Source of the DNA: Patiria miniata
Lineage: Eukaryota > Echinodermata > Asteroidea > Valvatida > Asterinidae
Direction of reading: 5' to 3'
Length of the DNA stretch: 64,000 nt
Assembly: GCF_015706575.1 (NCBI RefSeq)
Contig: NW_024037064.1
Location: forward strand, 2,107,427-2,171,426
Under the pieces are notes generated by a model. The model did not search any database. It was not told the DNA's origin and saw only the letters and a program-made list of their open reading frames with translations. The translations under genes were made by a program, and so were the position numbers. Within the stretch, counting starts at the first letter, position 1, and each line of letters opens with the position of its first letter. Positions 9,725 to 21,334 of this stretch are shown in pieces.

Positions 9725-10969
9725 GTGGCTGGTATTATCAAACAGCTGTGGCTACTGTGTGGCTGTTGATTGTTGTATTAACCTGATAAAGTATTGTCTG
9801 CAAGTGGCAGGCATTGTCAAACAGCTGTGGCTACTGTGTGGCTGTTGATTGTTGTATTGACCTGATAAAGTATTGTCTGCAAGTGGCTGGTATTATCAAA
9901 CAGCTGTGGCTACTGTGTGGCTGTTGATTGTTGTATTGACCTTATAAAGTATTGTCTGCAAGTGGCTGGCATAGTCAAACAGCTCTGGCTACTGTGTGGC
10001 TGTTGATTGTTGTATTGACCTGGTAAAGCATTGTCTGCAAGTGGCAGGCATTGTCAAACAGCTGTGGCTACTGTGTGGCTGTTGATTTGTGTATTGACCA
10101 GATAAAGTATTGTCTGCAAGTGGCTGGCATAGTCAAACAGCTCTGGCTACTGTGTGGCTGTTGATTGTTGTATTGACCTGGTAAAGCATTGTCTGCAAGT
10201 GGCAGGCATTGTCAAACAGCTGTGGCTACTGTGTGGCTGTTGATTTGTGTATTGACCAGATAAAGTATTGTCTGCAAGTGGCTGGCATTGTCCAACAGCT
10301 GTGGCTACTGTGTGGCTGTTGATTGTTGTATTGACCTGATAAAGTATTGTCTGCAAGTGGCAGGCATTGTCAAACAGCTGTGGCTACTGTGTGGCTGTTG
10401 ATTGTTGTATTGACCATATAAGGTATTGTTTGCAAGTGGCAGGCATTGTCAAACAGCTGTGGCTACTGTGTGGCTGTTGATTGTTGTATTGACCAGATAA
10501 TGTATTGTCTGCAAGTGGCTGGTATTGTCAAACAGTTGTGGCTACTGTGTGGCTGTTGATTGTTGTATTGACCTGATAAAGTAGTGTCTGCAAGTGGCAG
10601 GCATTGTCAAACAGCTGTGGCTACTGTGTGGCTGTTGATTGTTGTATTGACCAGATAATGTATTGTCTGCAAGTGGCTCGTACTGTCAAACAGCTGTGGC
10701 TACTGTGTGGCTGTTGATTGTTGTATTGACCAGATAATGTATTGTCTGCAAGTGGCTGGTATTGTCAAACAGCTGTGGCTACTGTGTGGCTGTTGATTGT
10801 TGTATTGACCATATAAAGTATTGTCTGCAAGTTGCAGGCATTGTCAAACAGCTGTGGCTACTGTGTGGCTGTTGATTGTTGTATTGACCAGATAAAGTAG
10901 TGTCTGCAAGTGGCTGGCATTGTCAAACAGCTGTGGCTACTGTGTGGCTGTTGATTGTTGTATTGACAT
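9725..10969. repeat. ms2 79-bp minisatellite, array 1 (about 16 monomers)
   Basis: The word CAAACAGCTGTGGCTACTG or a close variant recurs at exact 79-bp steps from 9,739 to 10,924 (9,739; 9,818; 9,897 and so on), giving 16 in-register monomers without a length change. Variant classes alternate (GGCTGG or GGCAGG; ACCTGAT or ACCAGAT; one Sp-like AGCTCTGG pair at 9,980 and 10,138), so short multi-monomer blocks were copied. Other arrays: 27,135, 32,877 and 58,463. Confidence 0.95.
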
Positions 10970-11233
10970 GAGTGATGTTATAGAGTGCAGCGCTACTAAC
11001 TGGCGGCTCCTCATCATGCTCTCCACCAATGTACTGATTTCCTCTTTCTTAGCGGTGTTTCCAGTCATGTCTTCATGTCAAGTTGAACTTTAGCGCATAC
11101 TGATCAACATGGTGAGCCAGAATATATGTAACATCATCTGGTTTGGGAGCATTTTAAGGGAGTTTTTCCTTCCTTTCCTGTGCATTTGGGGCTTTAGCAG
11201 TTTTTCTGCGCACCAAGACGTCAGGCATCTTTT

Positions 11234-11755
11234 GTGACTAGTAGATCACACCTTCTGCTGGTAACAATTGGATGTTCCTCCAGCACCAGTGCAGCACTTG
11301 ATATGCTAATGAACCAATGTTGTCTCCCACTAAATTCAACAATGCCACTGCATATGTCAATGGACTCCTCAATGGCTCCTGCTTCATCCCAGCGAGGCAG
11401 ATATTCGCCAATACACCTGCACTCCTTCAATAATGGACCCGATCTTTGCCGTCCATGTCCTCTTGCTGCTGAAATCTGCAGAGATATTGGACCCAGAACA
11501 TGTCCAATCCATCCACCATCCAAATCTTCTGGACCGATCACTGGCACCCGTTGTTTTTGGTGCACTCGTTGTGGATGCAAGGCTGGGATACGTAGGCGCC
11601 GATCGACTTACTTCAACTTTGACATGCCCATTGTAATTGGAAATCGCACATCAAGTCAAGACGGACCCCATCACCCTGATTACTTCAATCAAAATTCACC
11701 AGCCCGGTATGTAAATTATGCACACAAAACTTGGTTTATCCACATCAGTCTGTGA
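11234..11755 (+). pseudogene. LINE ORF2 N-terminal region
   Basis: A 173-residue frame whose end (CGCKAGIRRRRSTYFNFDMP, IVIGNR) resembles the basic segment before the endonuclease in L2/CR1 ORF2 proteins. It ends at a TGA within the 8-bp target duplication of the adjacent MITE. The same frame continues beyond the MITE into DLNPHKLKLDTTFCMINARS, so the MITE sits inside the ORF. U2 has lost everything from about 11,290 to 12,483 (junction near 33,888). Confidence 0.6.
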
Positions 11756-12355
11756 CGGTCATACTAAAGCGTCAACATAGCGTCAACACAGCGTCAACAC
11801 ATCCAAAATGCATCAAAATTGACACAACCCAATAGGTTCAACGTCTGAAAATTGCAATTTTCAGTTCAAGAAAATTACCTCTCCGTGCCGCTCCGAGATC
11901 GGCTGCCATGTTGCCTCAGTGGCAGCACGAACCATTCCATTATGCTAAAGGGTGAGAGCGTCGTTCAATAAACCTCAGTCCCTCAGTCTCTCACAGATCA
12001 GAGTGCATCCTTCTGCATCAAGGCGCCCTCTGTTGTAATGTCATAACCTACACACCCCTACTTGAAATGGTATAATCAAAGCTTTGTGCAAAGTCAAGAT
12101 GGCAGACAACGGCCGCGCAAGTTATAGGTCATTTTTTGGCGTGAAAATACTATATTTTTAACAACTAAATGGAAACTCAATCGAATGGAAATTCTCTTTT
12201 ATTCTATGCTTTGCCATTCTATACCTTTTTTGGTCAATTCAGAATGTGTTTTGGATGTGTTGACAGTGTGTTGACGCTTCTGTCATGTGTTGACGCTGTG
12301 TTGACGCTGTGTTGACGCTGTGTTGACGCTGTGTTGACGCTTTTTAGTGCGACCT
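11756..12355. mobile_element. 600-bp MITE with 11-bp iterated terminal repeats, 8-bp TSD
   Basis: Flanked by GTCTGTGA at 11,748-11,755 and 12,356-12,363 (8-bp duplication). Ends are inverted: CGGTCATACTAAAGCGTCAAC at the left and, read in reverse complement, AGGTCGCACTAAAAAGCGTC at the right. Both ends then carry tandem copies of the 11-mer AGCGTCAACAC, about three on the left and more on the right (12,247-12,340). No transposase. An 8-bp TSD fits hAT-like or similar superfamilies. Confidence 0.8.
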
Positions 12356-12384
12356 GTCTGTGAGATCTAAACCCTCATAAACTC

Positions 12385-12515
12385 AAGCTAGACACTACCT
12401 TCTGCATGATTAATGCCCGGTCAATTCGGAACAAGACAACAGAACTTCTTGATTTTGTTTCTGAAAATCATCTTGATATCAGTGGTATCTGTGAGACATG
12501 GTTATCCATCGCATC
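12385..12515 (+). pseudogene. LINE AP-endonuclease start
   Basis: Reads FCMINARSIRNKTTELLDFV and SENHLDISGICETWLS, the first two conserved blocks of the LINE endonuclease (N-A-R-S-I-x-N-K and the E-T-W motif with the metal-binding glutamate). The rest of the domain is absent. Confidence 0.75.
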
Positions 12516-12599
12516 CTCCACAGCATTGATTTGAATCTCTTGTGCGCTGAGATTGAAGGCAACCATCTGTCAGCCCGATGCAGTGTTGCCAGTGTTGTT

Positions 12600-12643
12600 G
12601 TAGTCGAGTACTTTTTTCTGAGTACCAAGTACTACCGAGTACT
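12600..12643. repeat. GAGTAC hexamer cluster, left
   Basis: Several GAGTAC/GTACTC words between LINE sequence and the hAT-like terminus. Matches 34,005-34,046 and 49,968-50,008. Confidence 0.7.
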
Positions 12644-13765
12644 CAGGGATGTGATTTCTCCGTTTTTTTCTGGAAATCCGGTTTTTGAGGGTTCAAAAGT
12701 CCACCAACGTGAATCGTGTGAATCCGTTGAGAAAATAGGGGGGTAGAATGTGCTAATTAATTATTCATAATGAGTTTTGCTTGCCAAAATATCCGAATTT
12801 AATTACGGACATTACTTCGTTGATCGATACGCACGTACATATTGAATAACCAATGCGAGAACGAGGTTGAAGACCATGTGTTGCCGTTAGCGCAATCATG
12901 TGATTTTTCGCTCGGGTCCGAGGTTGTGATTATTTAGGTCTAGTTCCTGTGTCGGTACCGAAGATGCACGTGTTGCGCTGGTCAGGTGTACAGACTAATA
13001 TTGCTCAGCGTGCACAACAGTATACAGTACAGTGCAATCGTGTGGATTATGCACGTTGTTTCATGTGCGTCGAGTGTTTGTGTACGCGGCGTGTACGGAT
13101 GTTTCCAACATGGCTGCGCCCAACAAGTCGATATTGTCGCACGGAGATAAATCAGTGCGAGTGCTTGATAAAGAAGTGAAAAATAAGTTCCGGTGGGAAT
13201 GGTTTCAGGACTCCGTTATTATTGACGGGCATCAGCATGAATTTCAAGAGTGTTTCGATAAAGACAAGGTTTTTTGCAATGTTTGCAACGACACTATCAA
13301 CTACGCATCGAGTGGAAAGAAATTGCTCGTATCCCATGTGAAACACCCGAAGCACATCATCATTGAGACTGATTAGTCTGGTGCTTCCAAAGATGGTATG
13401 TTCCATTCAGTTGTGGATGAAGCAAAACAAAGATTTGTGTAGAATAATCTTGTTTTATATATTTCTTCATGCTTTTACAATGGTTATTATTAATTACCAT
13501 GGAGTACTTATAACTACAAATAAGTGACAAATCAATGATGATGGTGATGAACTGAAACAAAATGCAACAAAAGTGAAAAAAGAAAAAACAAAATTGGCAA
13601 AATATTTTGGCTGAAATGATGGCCCAGAAAAGCTTAGATTGCACCACAGAGCATCTAAAATCAAAAAATTTTAAGCGGGCCCCGGACCCCACGCCGTAAT
13701 GGCTTCGCGCTTGCCAAAGTTTGTACCCGTGCATAACATTTTCAGGGATTTTTGTTACATCCCTG
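12644..13765 (+). mobile_element. hAT-like element remnant with BED-type zinc-finger exon, copy 1
   Basis: Ends CAGGGATGTGA (12,644) and TTACATCCCTG (13,755-13,765) are inverted repeats, each flanked by AGTACT. Inside are one zinc-finger reading frame (13,110-13,376) and, near the right end, the shared GCACCACAGAGCATC..GCGGGCCCCGGACCCC module. No transposase catalytic region, so it is an internal-deletion derivative. Also in U2 (34,047-35,173) and truncated in U3 (50,009-50,576). Confidence 0.65.
13110..13376 (+). CDS. BED-like zinc-finger fragment of a transposase
   Basis: Reads from MAAPNKSILSHGDKSVRVLD through VKNKFRWEWFQDS to a C-x2-C..H-x5-H unit (VFCNVCNDTINYASSGKK, then SHVKHPKHI), 88 residues to a TAG. 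The start at 13,110 (MAAPNK) is preferred over 13,032 because the text before it is not protein-like. Soon after the stop is AAAGATG|gtatgtt, a plausible splice donor, suggesting this was the first coding exon of a hAT-type transposase. Compared with U2 (FDKIATAGKVFCNFC) it lacks four codons before the finger. DNA binding is inferred from the family. Confidence 0.5.
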   Translation: MAAPNKSILSHGDKSVRVLDKEVKNKFRWEWFQDSVIIDGHQHEFQECFDKDKVFCNVCNDTINYASSGKKLLVSHVKHPKHIIIETD

Positions 13766-14087
13766 AGTACTTAAGTAACCGAGTACAAGTATGAGTACTT
13801 GTACCTCCGAGTACAAGAACAGGTCTCCGAGTATGAGTACTTATACTTCTGAGTACGAGTACTTTACTTCCGAGTACGAGTACAAGTAGTTGTATTCCGA
13901 ATACAGCCATATGGCAAATGGTTAATTGTGCGTAATAATTGGCCCAGACCCATTCAGACCGATATGCAGACCCAATCACGGCTAGCTGTTGTGTTTGTCT
14001 GGACGTGCACAGAGGAAATCAGGAAACTTCGATTTCTCCACAAGCCAATCAACCATTTCAAACTGAAAGTATTGATAAAATAAGGCC
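13766..14087. repeat. GAGTAC hexamer cluster, right, and spacer
   Basis: About ten GAGTAC or close variants at 13,766-13,890, then unique sequence shared with 35,300-35,510. U2 has a further GAGTAC cluster at 35,524-35,570 that U1 lacks. Possibly the subterminal repeats of an outer transposon in which the CAGGGATGTGA element sits. Confidence 0.5.
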
Positions 14088-15785
14088 ATGGTGTATAAAG
14101 TCAAGCTATACACTTGGTACACTGATGAGGTGTTGCAAGCTAAGCACAGACGAAGACAGCTTGAGCACAGGTGGCATGCATCTTCACTCGAGATTGACTG
14201 CCAACTACATCACCAACAATGCCAGCATGTGATCTCGCTGATCCGTAAGGCCAAAAGAACCCATTACTCAGAAATAGTCTCCAAGTGTTCCGGTGATCAA
14301 AAACAACTGTTTCGTGTCGCCAACAAGCTTCTCCATAGGAATAAGGAATCATCTTTACCACAAGTACGATTCTGACAAGTCACCGGCTGACCATTTCAGC
14401 CGTTTTTTTCACGTCCAAGATTTCTTCGATTCGTGATGCACTACCTCTCCTTGTGCCAGATACAGATACTTCTACCCCCACCCCGCCAACACAAACTACA
14501 CTGACCAGTCTCCGTTCTGCCTCTCAAGATGAGACACTGCATGACCAGTCTCTGTTCAGCCTCTCAAGATGAGGTTTGTACTGTCATCTTCAAATCCCCA
14601 GCCAAATCATGTGACTTGAACCCTATACCAACCTGGCTCCTTAAGCAATGTTCTGAATCCATCGTTCCTGCCATCACCACGATTATCTACCGCAGCCTGC
14701 AATGCAGTGTTGGTCCTTCTGTTTTCAAAGTTGCCCACGTGTGTCCAGCATTGTTAACTCCAAAACTACCGCCCAGTTTCCAACTTGCCGTACATCTCAA
14801 AGTTACTTGAGCGTGTCGCTATCTCCAGGCTGTCGATGCATTTACGGACTAATGATCTATTGGATAGTCTCCAATCTGCAAATCGTCAGAACCATAGTGT
14901 AGAAACATTACTTGTTCATCTGTCCGCGATCACATCCTACGACAGATGGATGTTGGCAAAGTAATGGCGCTTGTGCTTCTCGATCTGTCATCAGCATTTG
15001 TCACCATAGATCACGCCATCCTGATCAGTCGCTTGCACTCTTTGGGAGTGCACGATGCAGCCTTGCAGTGGTTTGACTCATACCTTGCAGACCGGCAACA
15101 GTCTGTTAACTTCAATGGAGTATTATCTGCTCCTGCCTCCCTTGACTGTGGTGTTCCTCAAGGATCTGTTGGCGGTTCCATTTTATTCATCATCTACATT
15201 TTACCACTCGACCAGATCATCCAGAAACACAACCTTCAATATCACTGCTATGCTGATGACATACAGCTGTATCAATCCTTCAATCCATCTCAACCCAATG
15301 CTGTGTCTGCCCTGGAGAATCTTGAGGCTTGCATTGATGAGATCAAGACATGTATGATGACAAACAGTCTCAAATTGAATGACAACAAGTCTGAATTTAT
15401 CCTGTGTGGCTCAAAACAACAACTCGCCAAGTTCAATATCACCAGCATTAGGACTGGAGATTGCCACATCCATCCTTCCACCAAGTGTCGCAACCTAGGT
15501 GTCACTTTTGACCCCCACATCGCTTTCAAGTCACTACAAGGAACTTCACCGGACTACATAACGGACATTATCACGAAATATCAGCCGTCACGTAGTCTTC
15601 GTTCAGCTGGAGCGCTACAGCTTACTGTTCCCTGCACCAACCACTCTTGGGGAGACCGGTCTTTCTCAAGCGCCGCTCCCAAACTCTGGAACAATCTACC
15701 CCTTGAAATTTGCCAGTCATCATCATTGTCTGTATTTAAATCTTCTGTGAAAACTCATATGTTTACCTCATGTTTTTGTGTTTAA
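14088..15785 (+). pseudogene. L2-like LINE linker and reverse transcriptase, copy 1
   Basis: The linker 14,088-14,372 (WYTDEVLQAKHRRRQLEHRW, THYSEIVSKCSGDQKQLF) is followed by SPAKSCDLNPIPTWLLKQC at 14,600 and, after shifts, the RT frame 14,946-15,785 (279 aa). RT motifs: VLLDLSSAFVTIDHA (motif A; copies 2 and 3 have DTIDH), CGVPQGSVGGS (motif B), CYADDIQLY (motif C). C-terminus: GALQLTV..SWGDRSFSSAAPKLWNNL. About 90 residues usually present between the HIAFKSL stretch and GTSPDYITDI are missing in all copies. An internal duplication of about 47 bp (CTGCCTCTCAAGATGAG) lies at 14,515-14,575. Not functional. Confidence 0.8.
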
Positions 15786-15916
15786 TGAGTTGATGTTTAT
15801 TACTTCTGTCACTAATTTCTGTTATTCAAATTTAACTTAATTTATACTGTAATTGTTTTGTATGTATTGTGCGCCAGGAGCGTCTTGCTTGGGGGATATC
15901 GGCGCCTTATAAATGT

Positions 15917-15942
<26 letters not shown>

Positions 15943-15948
<6 letters not shown>

Positions 15949-17770
15949 TCCAAAAATGTGTCAAGTGACACATTTTTGGAAATGTCTGTGAATTGGTCCC
16001 CCCCCCCATGCATTGCTATTTGTACTTGGTTTGCAATAGGGCTTGCTCAATGACGTCCAAATCTGTAGGAGAGCTGCAACTGCGTATTTTACGCAATATA
16101 TCATGCATTGCGCAGTGTTGAAAATGTTCCAAACATGTGCGCTTATTGCTTGAAATGTTTTTCGAATTTCAACGCGGCCGATACGCGTTATGCAATTGGA
16201 TGCTCAGTATGTTGATGCACGCGGCTGGTCTGTAGGAAATGACATCATTTTACAAGACCTATTGGGGAATGCACAAATGGGTGACAACCTTCTCGCATGC
16301 TGCTAATTTCCAAACGTTTGTCAAGTGACACATTTTTGGAAATTTCTGTAAATCCGCCCTTCCCCCATGCATTCTAATTTGTAATTGGTCTGCAATTGGG
16401 GGATCCACGAATGAGTGACAACCTTGCATGATGTCAATTTCCAAACATGTGTCAAGAGGCACATTTGTGGAAATTTCTGTTTATCTGCCCCCCCCCCCTA
16501 TGTGTTCTAATTCCCCCCCCCCCCAAATGTGTCAAGCGACACATTTTTGGAAATTCCTGTAAATCCCTCCATGTGCTCTAATTTGTACTCGGTTTGCATT
16601 CGGGCGATTTACAAATGAGTGACAACCTTCTCGCATGCTATCAGTTTCCAAACGTGTGTCAAGTGACACATTTTTGGAAATTTCTGTTTATCTGCCCCCC
16701 CCCCCCTATGTGTTCTAATTCCCCCCCCCCCCAAATGTGTCAAGCGACACATTTTTGGAAATTCCTGTAAATCCCTCCATTTGCTCTAATTTGTACTTGG
16801 TTTGCATTCGGGTCATTAACAAATGAGTGACAACCTTCTCGCATGCTATCAGTTTCCAAACGTGTGTCAAGTGACACATTTTTGGAAATTGCTGTGAATC
16901 CTACTCCCCTATGTGTTCTAATTTGTACTTAATTCACGAATGGTTGACAACCTTCTGGCATGGCTGTCAATTTGCAGAAAAAAAAATAAGATCCTTTCCA
17001 AAGATGTGTCAAGTGACACAGTTTTGGAAATTTCTGTGAATCTGCCACCTCCCAAATGCGTTTCAATTTTTACTTAGTTTGCAATTGGGGAATCCTCGAA
17101 TGGTTGACAACTTTCTGCCATGCTCTCAATTTGAAGAAAACAAAAGAAGATCATTTCCAAAGATTTGTCATGTGACACAGTTTTGGAAATTTTTGGAAAT
17201 CCCCCAATGCGTTGTTACAATCTGGGAAGCCACAAATGAATGACAACCTTCTCGCATACCTTCTTGCGTGTCAAGTGACACATTTTTGAAAATTTCTGTG
17301 AATTGGCTCCTCCGCCATGCTTCTAATTTGTACTTGGTTTGCAATTTGGGAATCCACGAATGGGTCCAAACCTTGCATGCTATTAATTGCCATAGATGTT
17401 CATAGGAGTTATTAAGGGAAATTCTGTGAATCTGGCCCCCTTCCCCATTGCGTCAATGGAAATTTCTGTAAATCCCCCCATATGTTCTAATTTTTGTATT
17501 TAGTTTGTTATCCACGAATAGTTGACAACTTTCTGACATGCTGTCAATTTGAAGAAAAGAAATGATCATTTCCAAAGATGTGTCATGTGACACATTTTTG
17601 GAAATTTCTGTAAATCCCCCCTCCCCATGCACTCTAATTGCACTTGGTTTGCAACTTGGGAATGCACAAATGGGTGACAACCTTCTCGCATTCTATCAAT
17701 TTCCAAACATGTTTCAAGTGATACATTTTTTTAATTTCTGTGATCCCCCCCCCCCCCAAATGTGTTCTAA
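15943..17770. repeat. ms1 minisatellite, array 2
   Basis: The longest array. The first core at about 15,948-15,983 is a perfect palindrome, with 16-bp arms TTTCCAAAAATGTGTC and GACACATTTTTGGAAA around AAGT. A block of about 204 bp (poly-C, CTAATTCCCC, TGTCAAGCGACACA) is repeated at about 16,487 and 16,692. It ends at GAGTGGTTGGGC, the start of module Q. Confidence 0.9.
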
Positions 17771-17772
17771 TT

Positions 17773-20640
17773 GAGTGGTTGGGCAATAAAATCTTCTCAA
17801 CAAAATACACTTAGGCCCCAAGCCTCTCTTGATATTCCTCGATGAAATCCGACTCAGCAGCCTGACTCCAAATATATCTCAAGATCCCCTGACTCCTGTC
17901 AGAGTCTTAATAATTAAAGATAACAGCTACAACTGATGTAAATCACAGTTACTAACTGTCTAGATATCCGCTCTCCGACTCTGGCTCCCCAAAGTTTTTC
18001 TCCCCAAAACTTTTCTCCCCAGCTCAGCTCAGTTCCCAATTTCATCAAGTTGGCTTCCCCAACTCAAGCTGTAAAGATGACACATTCTCTAAGTATCTCA
18101 GCTCCCCAAACTGGCCAAAGCACTATGTGTAAATACAGTTAGAGATCAGCAGTAGAGTTCGCAGCTAGCAGTACACCAACACCCATCAAAGAACCGTACC
18201 CAGAATGAACAAAACCTGCCCTATTTATACCCTATTGGCCCAGCGCGAAAATCAAAAATACGGGCTAGTAAATAGGCACGCCCATTTTGTAAAAATCACA
18301 GTATACTGAATTCACATAGCGATAGTTTCCCCTAAATTGCTCCAAAATTATACAGCAAAATATCACACAAAAAGGCTTAAATTAATCTTCAAGACATTCC
18401 TTACAGTAAATCTGTTGTAAAAATGTGAATAAATTATACAGAATCCCCCAAATGCTCACTTTTACAAGTAGTGAATGAATGTAACCTTAAGTTCCTTGAA
18501 GAAAATTCAGTGATGTCACAGATATGAATAATCATGAGACAGTCACTGACTTACCCAACCTCGTTCCCATGGGTACGAGATCTTGCTGCGCCATGTTGCT
18601 TCCCATCATGCCTTGCGCGATCTTAACCCCTGGAATTGTGTAATTTAAATGTATTGAAATATGGCACATAACTAGGCAGAAGTTTATCCATTTTACGTGC
18701 CGACGCCATCTTTAAAATGTTAAAAATTGTGATTTTAAAGAATCCATCCTTTCAAACATAAGGTTTGGATAATATGTTATTGAGCAAAGATTTGATTCGA
18801 AATGCGTGCGCAGTACGCTGTGAATAGCCAGTCAGCATCGTTTACGTGTACATCACGGCCAGGGGTAAGTTAAGGAACGCGCACACGCCAATGGAGTCGA
18901 GGTTGTGACTTACCAGACGAAATCTGACAGAAAAGTCATCAAAACTTTCCCAACTTTCAAATTGCTTCAAATTAGACAACTTCACATCTAAAGAAGCTAC
19001 ATAATTATTTAGTAAAACGTTCTAATAATATAAATTACTTTTTAGAAGTCTCAGCTTGCTAGAAATAATTTTGAACTTTCAGCCAATCAGAAACATTTTA
19101 AGCGCTGCTCAAATGGCAGCCATGTTGGATTTTACCATCACGCTATTTATAGCACAGATGACATGTGTAAACAAACACGTGAGTGTACACACAGAATTTC
19201 GGCAGGAAAATACTCAAAACTACCTAGAAATAATACCTGAAATGACAACAGGAATTTTCTAGACCAAAATGCCAGATCTCTAGGAGGATAAAGGTAAGAT
19301 TTAGAGTAATAAAACTTACGTAAAAAGTGGGATTTGGGGGCATTTTCCAGAAACCTAGTGTGAACTTTTACCATGTTACGAAGATGTCCTAAATTTTGTT
19401 ACGTCATCATGACGTCATCAAGTATCAAATTACAAGCAATTTCAGAGAAACTTCTGACAAAATAGTTTGGCTGTATCTTTTGAACTAAATAGAGTATCGT
19501 GTTCGTTTTTTAGTGAGGTTGTAGACTATGCCGTGAAAAACGGTTCCTGTTCCCAGACACAAAACCGCATGACCTTCATTTCAGGTGTTACCGGAAGTGC
19601 AATAAAAATCAAATATAACTCAAAAGCGGAAGCATTTTACTACACACATATTATGAAAGTGAGGAATACCAAACACAAAAAAAGTGTGATGATGTCATCA
19701 TCCGAAAGGGCGCCCCCTAGCGGCACATCAAATAGAGTTTGCTTTCTTTAATTTTAGAATTTGAAAAGGATCATATGTTTAATTTAATTCTATCATTTGA
19801 TCCCTGTCATATCTTCGTAGTCCAAGTAATGATATCCATTACAATGTTCACGTTTGGATAACTCTAATGCTGTGACGTCATCAAACCGGAAGTTAGGTGT
19901 TATTAATACAAACAATTATATTTCCCATATTTTCATACGTTTTTTTCACTTCACAATGAAAATGCGTCCTCTCCGAACTTTATCAGTATTCACTTACCGC
20001 TTTTGACTGATGATGTCATCAAATCAGAAATAACTTTTTTGCGCACATAGAATGTTTACTGAAATTTATCACACTATTAAAGATACATTTTTTTAACAAA
20101 TTCATTGATTGTACTGGAAGGGATTTAATTTTGTGAACTTTTGTTCTACATAGACATATATTCCTAACTTAACTGGGCAGTGTATAACAGTTCAGTTTGT
20201 TCTTGGTTTTCAATTGGAGCATCCACAAATGGGTGAAACCGGCTGAATGAGAATCATGTCCCAAATGCTGATTTGGGGAATGTGTCATGAGAGGGCGCAA
20301 TTCAAAATATGACTCGGCAACTTTGGCATTTGAGATTTAGAATATTGTGGTTATGTTTGTTCAGTTTTCTCGAAATATAGAGCATTCATAGAGCCAAAAC
20401 TTAATCAGGTTAGTTATTAAGCATCCTTGTTTAGATGAGCACTAGTTTGCTGGTTGAAATGAAATAAAAAAAATTCACAAATTACACGGTTTAATTGCCA
20501 AACATGCTTTCAAGAACACGCTGCAAGAAACAGCTGTCGTATTGCAACTCGTAACTTATTTTCAACTGTTGCCGTAGCTTCCAATGTAGAAACATTTCCT
20601 TATGATTACTGTTATTCCTGTTTTGTTATTTTTGCTCCAA
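17773..20640. mobile_element. Module Q, Helentron-like sequence
   Basis: Begins GAGTGGTTGGGC (GAGTGGTCGGGC in U4 at 53,232), the same 5' terminus as the Helentron at 21,335. Its stretch 19,340-19,965 is similar to the interior of that Helentron (21,790-22,190 plus 25,722-26,080), so this is a related, older copy whose 3' end I cannot find. It contains a run of GCTCCCCAAA/CTCCCCA words (17,990-18,110), repeated TGACGTCATC palindromes and CTTCCGG..CCGGAAG pairs. Small frames here are not protein-like. Confidence 0.5.
18533..18712 (-). other. Possible first exon and donor in module Q
   Basis: On the minus strand an AAGATGGCG start context (about 18,712) is followed by GGCATGATGGGAAGCAACAT and ends at GAGGTTGG|gtaagtcag, a strong donor match. 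The frames are short and broken, no downstream exon is recognised, and the GAGGTTG..GTAAG pattern may belong to a repeat. The U4 copy is at 54,530-54,715. Confidence 0.2.
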
Positions 20641-21334
20641 CAGCTGATCGAAATCATCCAGTCTGAGTTAGTTCTCTTAGTTGGGGAGTTATTTGGGTGG
20701 TAACGAAGCAGTGGACCAGGCAATCAGTCGAGCACACCAATGAGACATGGATCAACCTCCACTGATTGACGGAGTAGTGCTGATTAAGATTGACACCATT
20801 GATGATAAAGTAAGTAGCAAGTTTATGTTCTGCATGGGCTTTGACCTTGGTTTGATTCCTCTTTTGTTCCATGGTGTAGCCTTAGTTATCCTTGAATGAA
20901 TTGAAAAGTTTTTGGTTCATATCCTCTGCTTGATCCTCTGTTCTATTGACCCTGAGTCTTTGTACCCCCAGGTGACGATAACGCAACGCCGTGTCCAGTC
21001 ATGCAATGTCAATTCAGTTCAAAAAGGTAGTCTCGTAAAAACGGATGGTTGAATCGTGACATTATACTTTTTAACAAATTTAAGAATGTGATGACAGAAT
21101 TTCAGAAAGTTGACTGGATATCGCTGCTAGGCATCATCATGCAGTTTGACTTCACGCCGGTGCCGTGCAAGCGTGAAATTAAGGTTGTGATGCAAGATGT
21201 TTTCCTAGGGATATCTTACATTGGGACGATGATGCTTGATGAATAAGATCATTTGGGAGCTCGTTTCAGTCTTCAATCGTCTTTGGGAACAAACTTTTGT
21301 GGTACGCTTGTGTGCGGCATTGCGGCGCTGATTT
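20641..21334 (-). mobile_element. CR1-type LINE, 3' part (interrupted copy, U2)
   Basis: The stretch 21,245-21,330 encodes on the minus strand the end of the RT ORF (NELPNDLIHQASSSQ..). Its other part resumes at 26,131, on the far side of the Helentron. Lower coordinates are probably the 3' UTR; the exact 3' end is not resolved. A minus-strand frame at 20,654-20,872 (72 aa) is also open in U4 but I do not recognise it. Confidence 0.5.

Larger units (their letters stand above)
10970..15942 (+). mobile_element. L2-like LINE, copy 1: longest copy, with two nested insertions
   Basis: The most complete copy. In order: 5' region from the end of ms2 (10,970), ORF2 N-terminus (to 11,755), a 600-bp MITE (11,756-12,355), endonuclease start (12,385-12,515), a GAGTAC-rich segment with a hAT-like element (about 12,600-14,085), the inter-domain linker (14,088-14,372), RT (14,529-15,785), 3' UTR, GATATCGGCGCCTTATAAAT and the (ATT)n tail. 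The tail abuts ms1 as in every unit. Most of the endonuclease and a block between the RT and the C-terminus are missing, so the copy is dead. Confidence 0.8.

Noticed and set aside
10147..10356. Repetitive frame QTILYQVNTTINSHTVATAV on the minus strand (also 58,797-58,997 and 33,443-33,667)
   Set aside because: Translation of the 79-bp minisatellite. 79 is not a multiple of three, so the frame rotates and closes.
9725..10969. CRISPR-like regular repeats
   Set aside because: The repeats are directly adjacent with no unique spacers; a plain minisatellite in animal DNA.
20654..20872. 72-aa minus-strand frame also open at 56,750-56,968
   Set aside because: Probably 3' sequence of the CR1-type LINE; no recognised domain, and the two copies are too recent for conservation to mean much.
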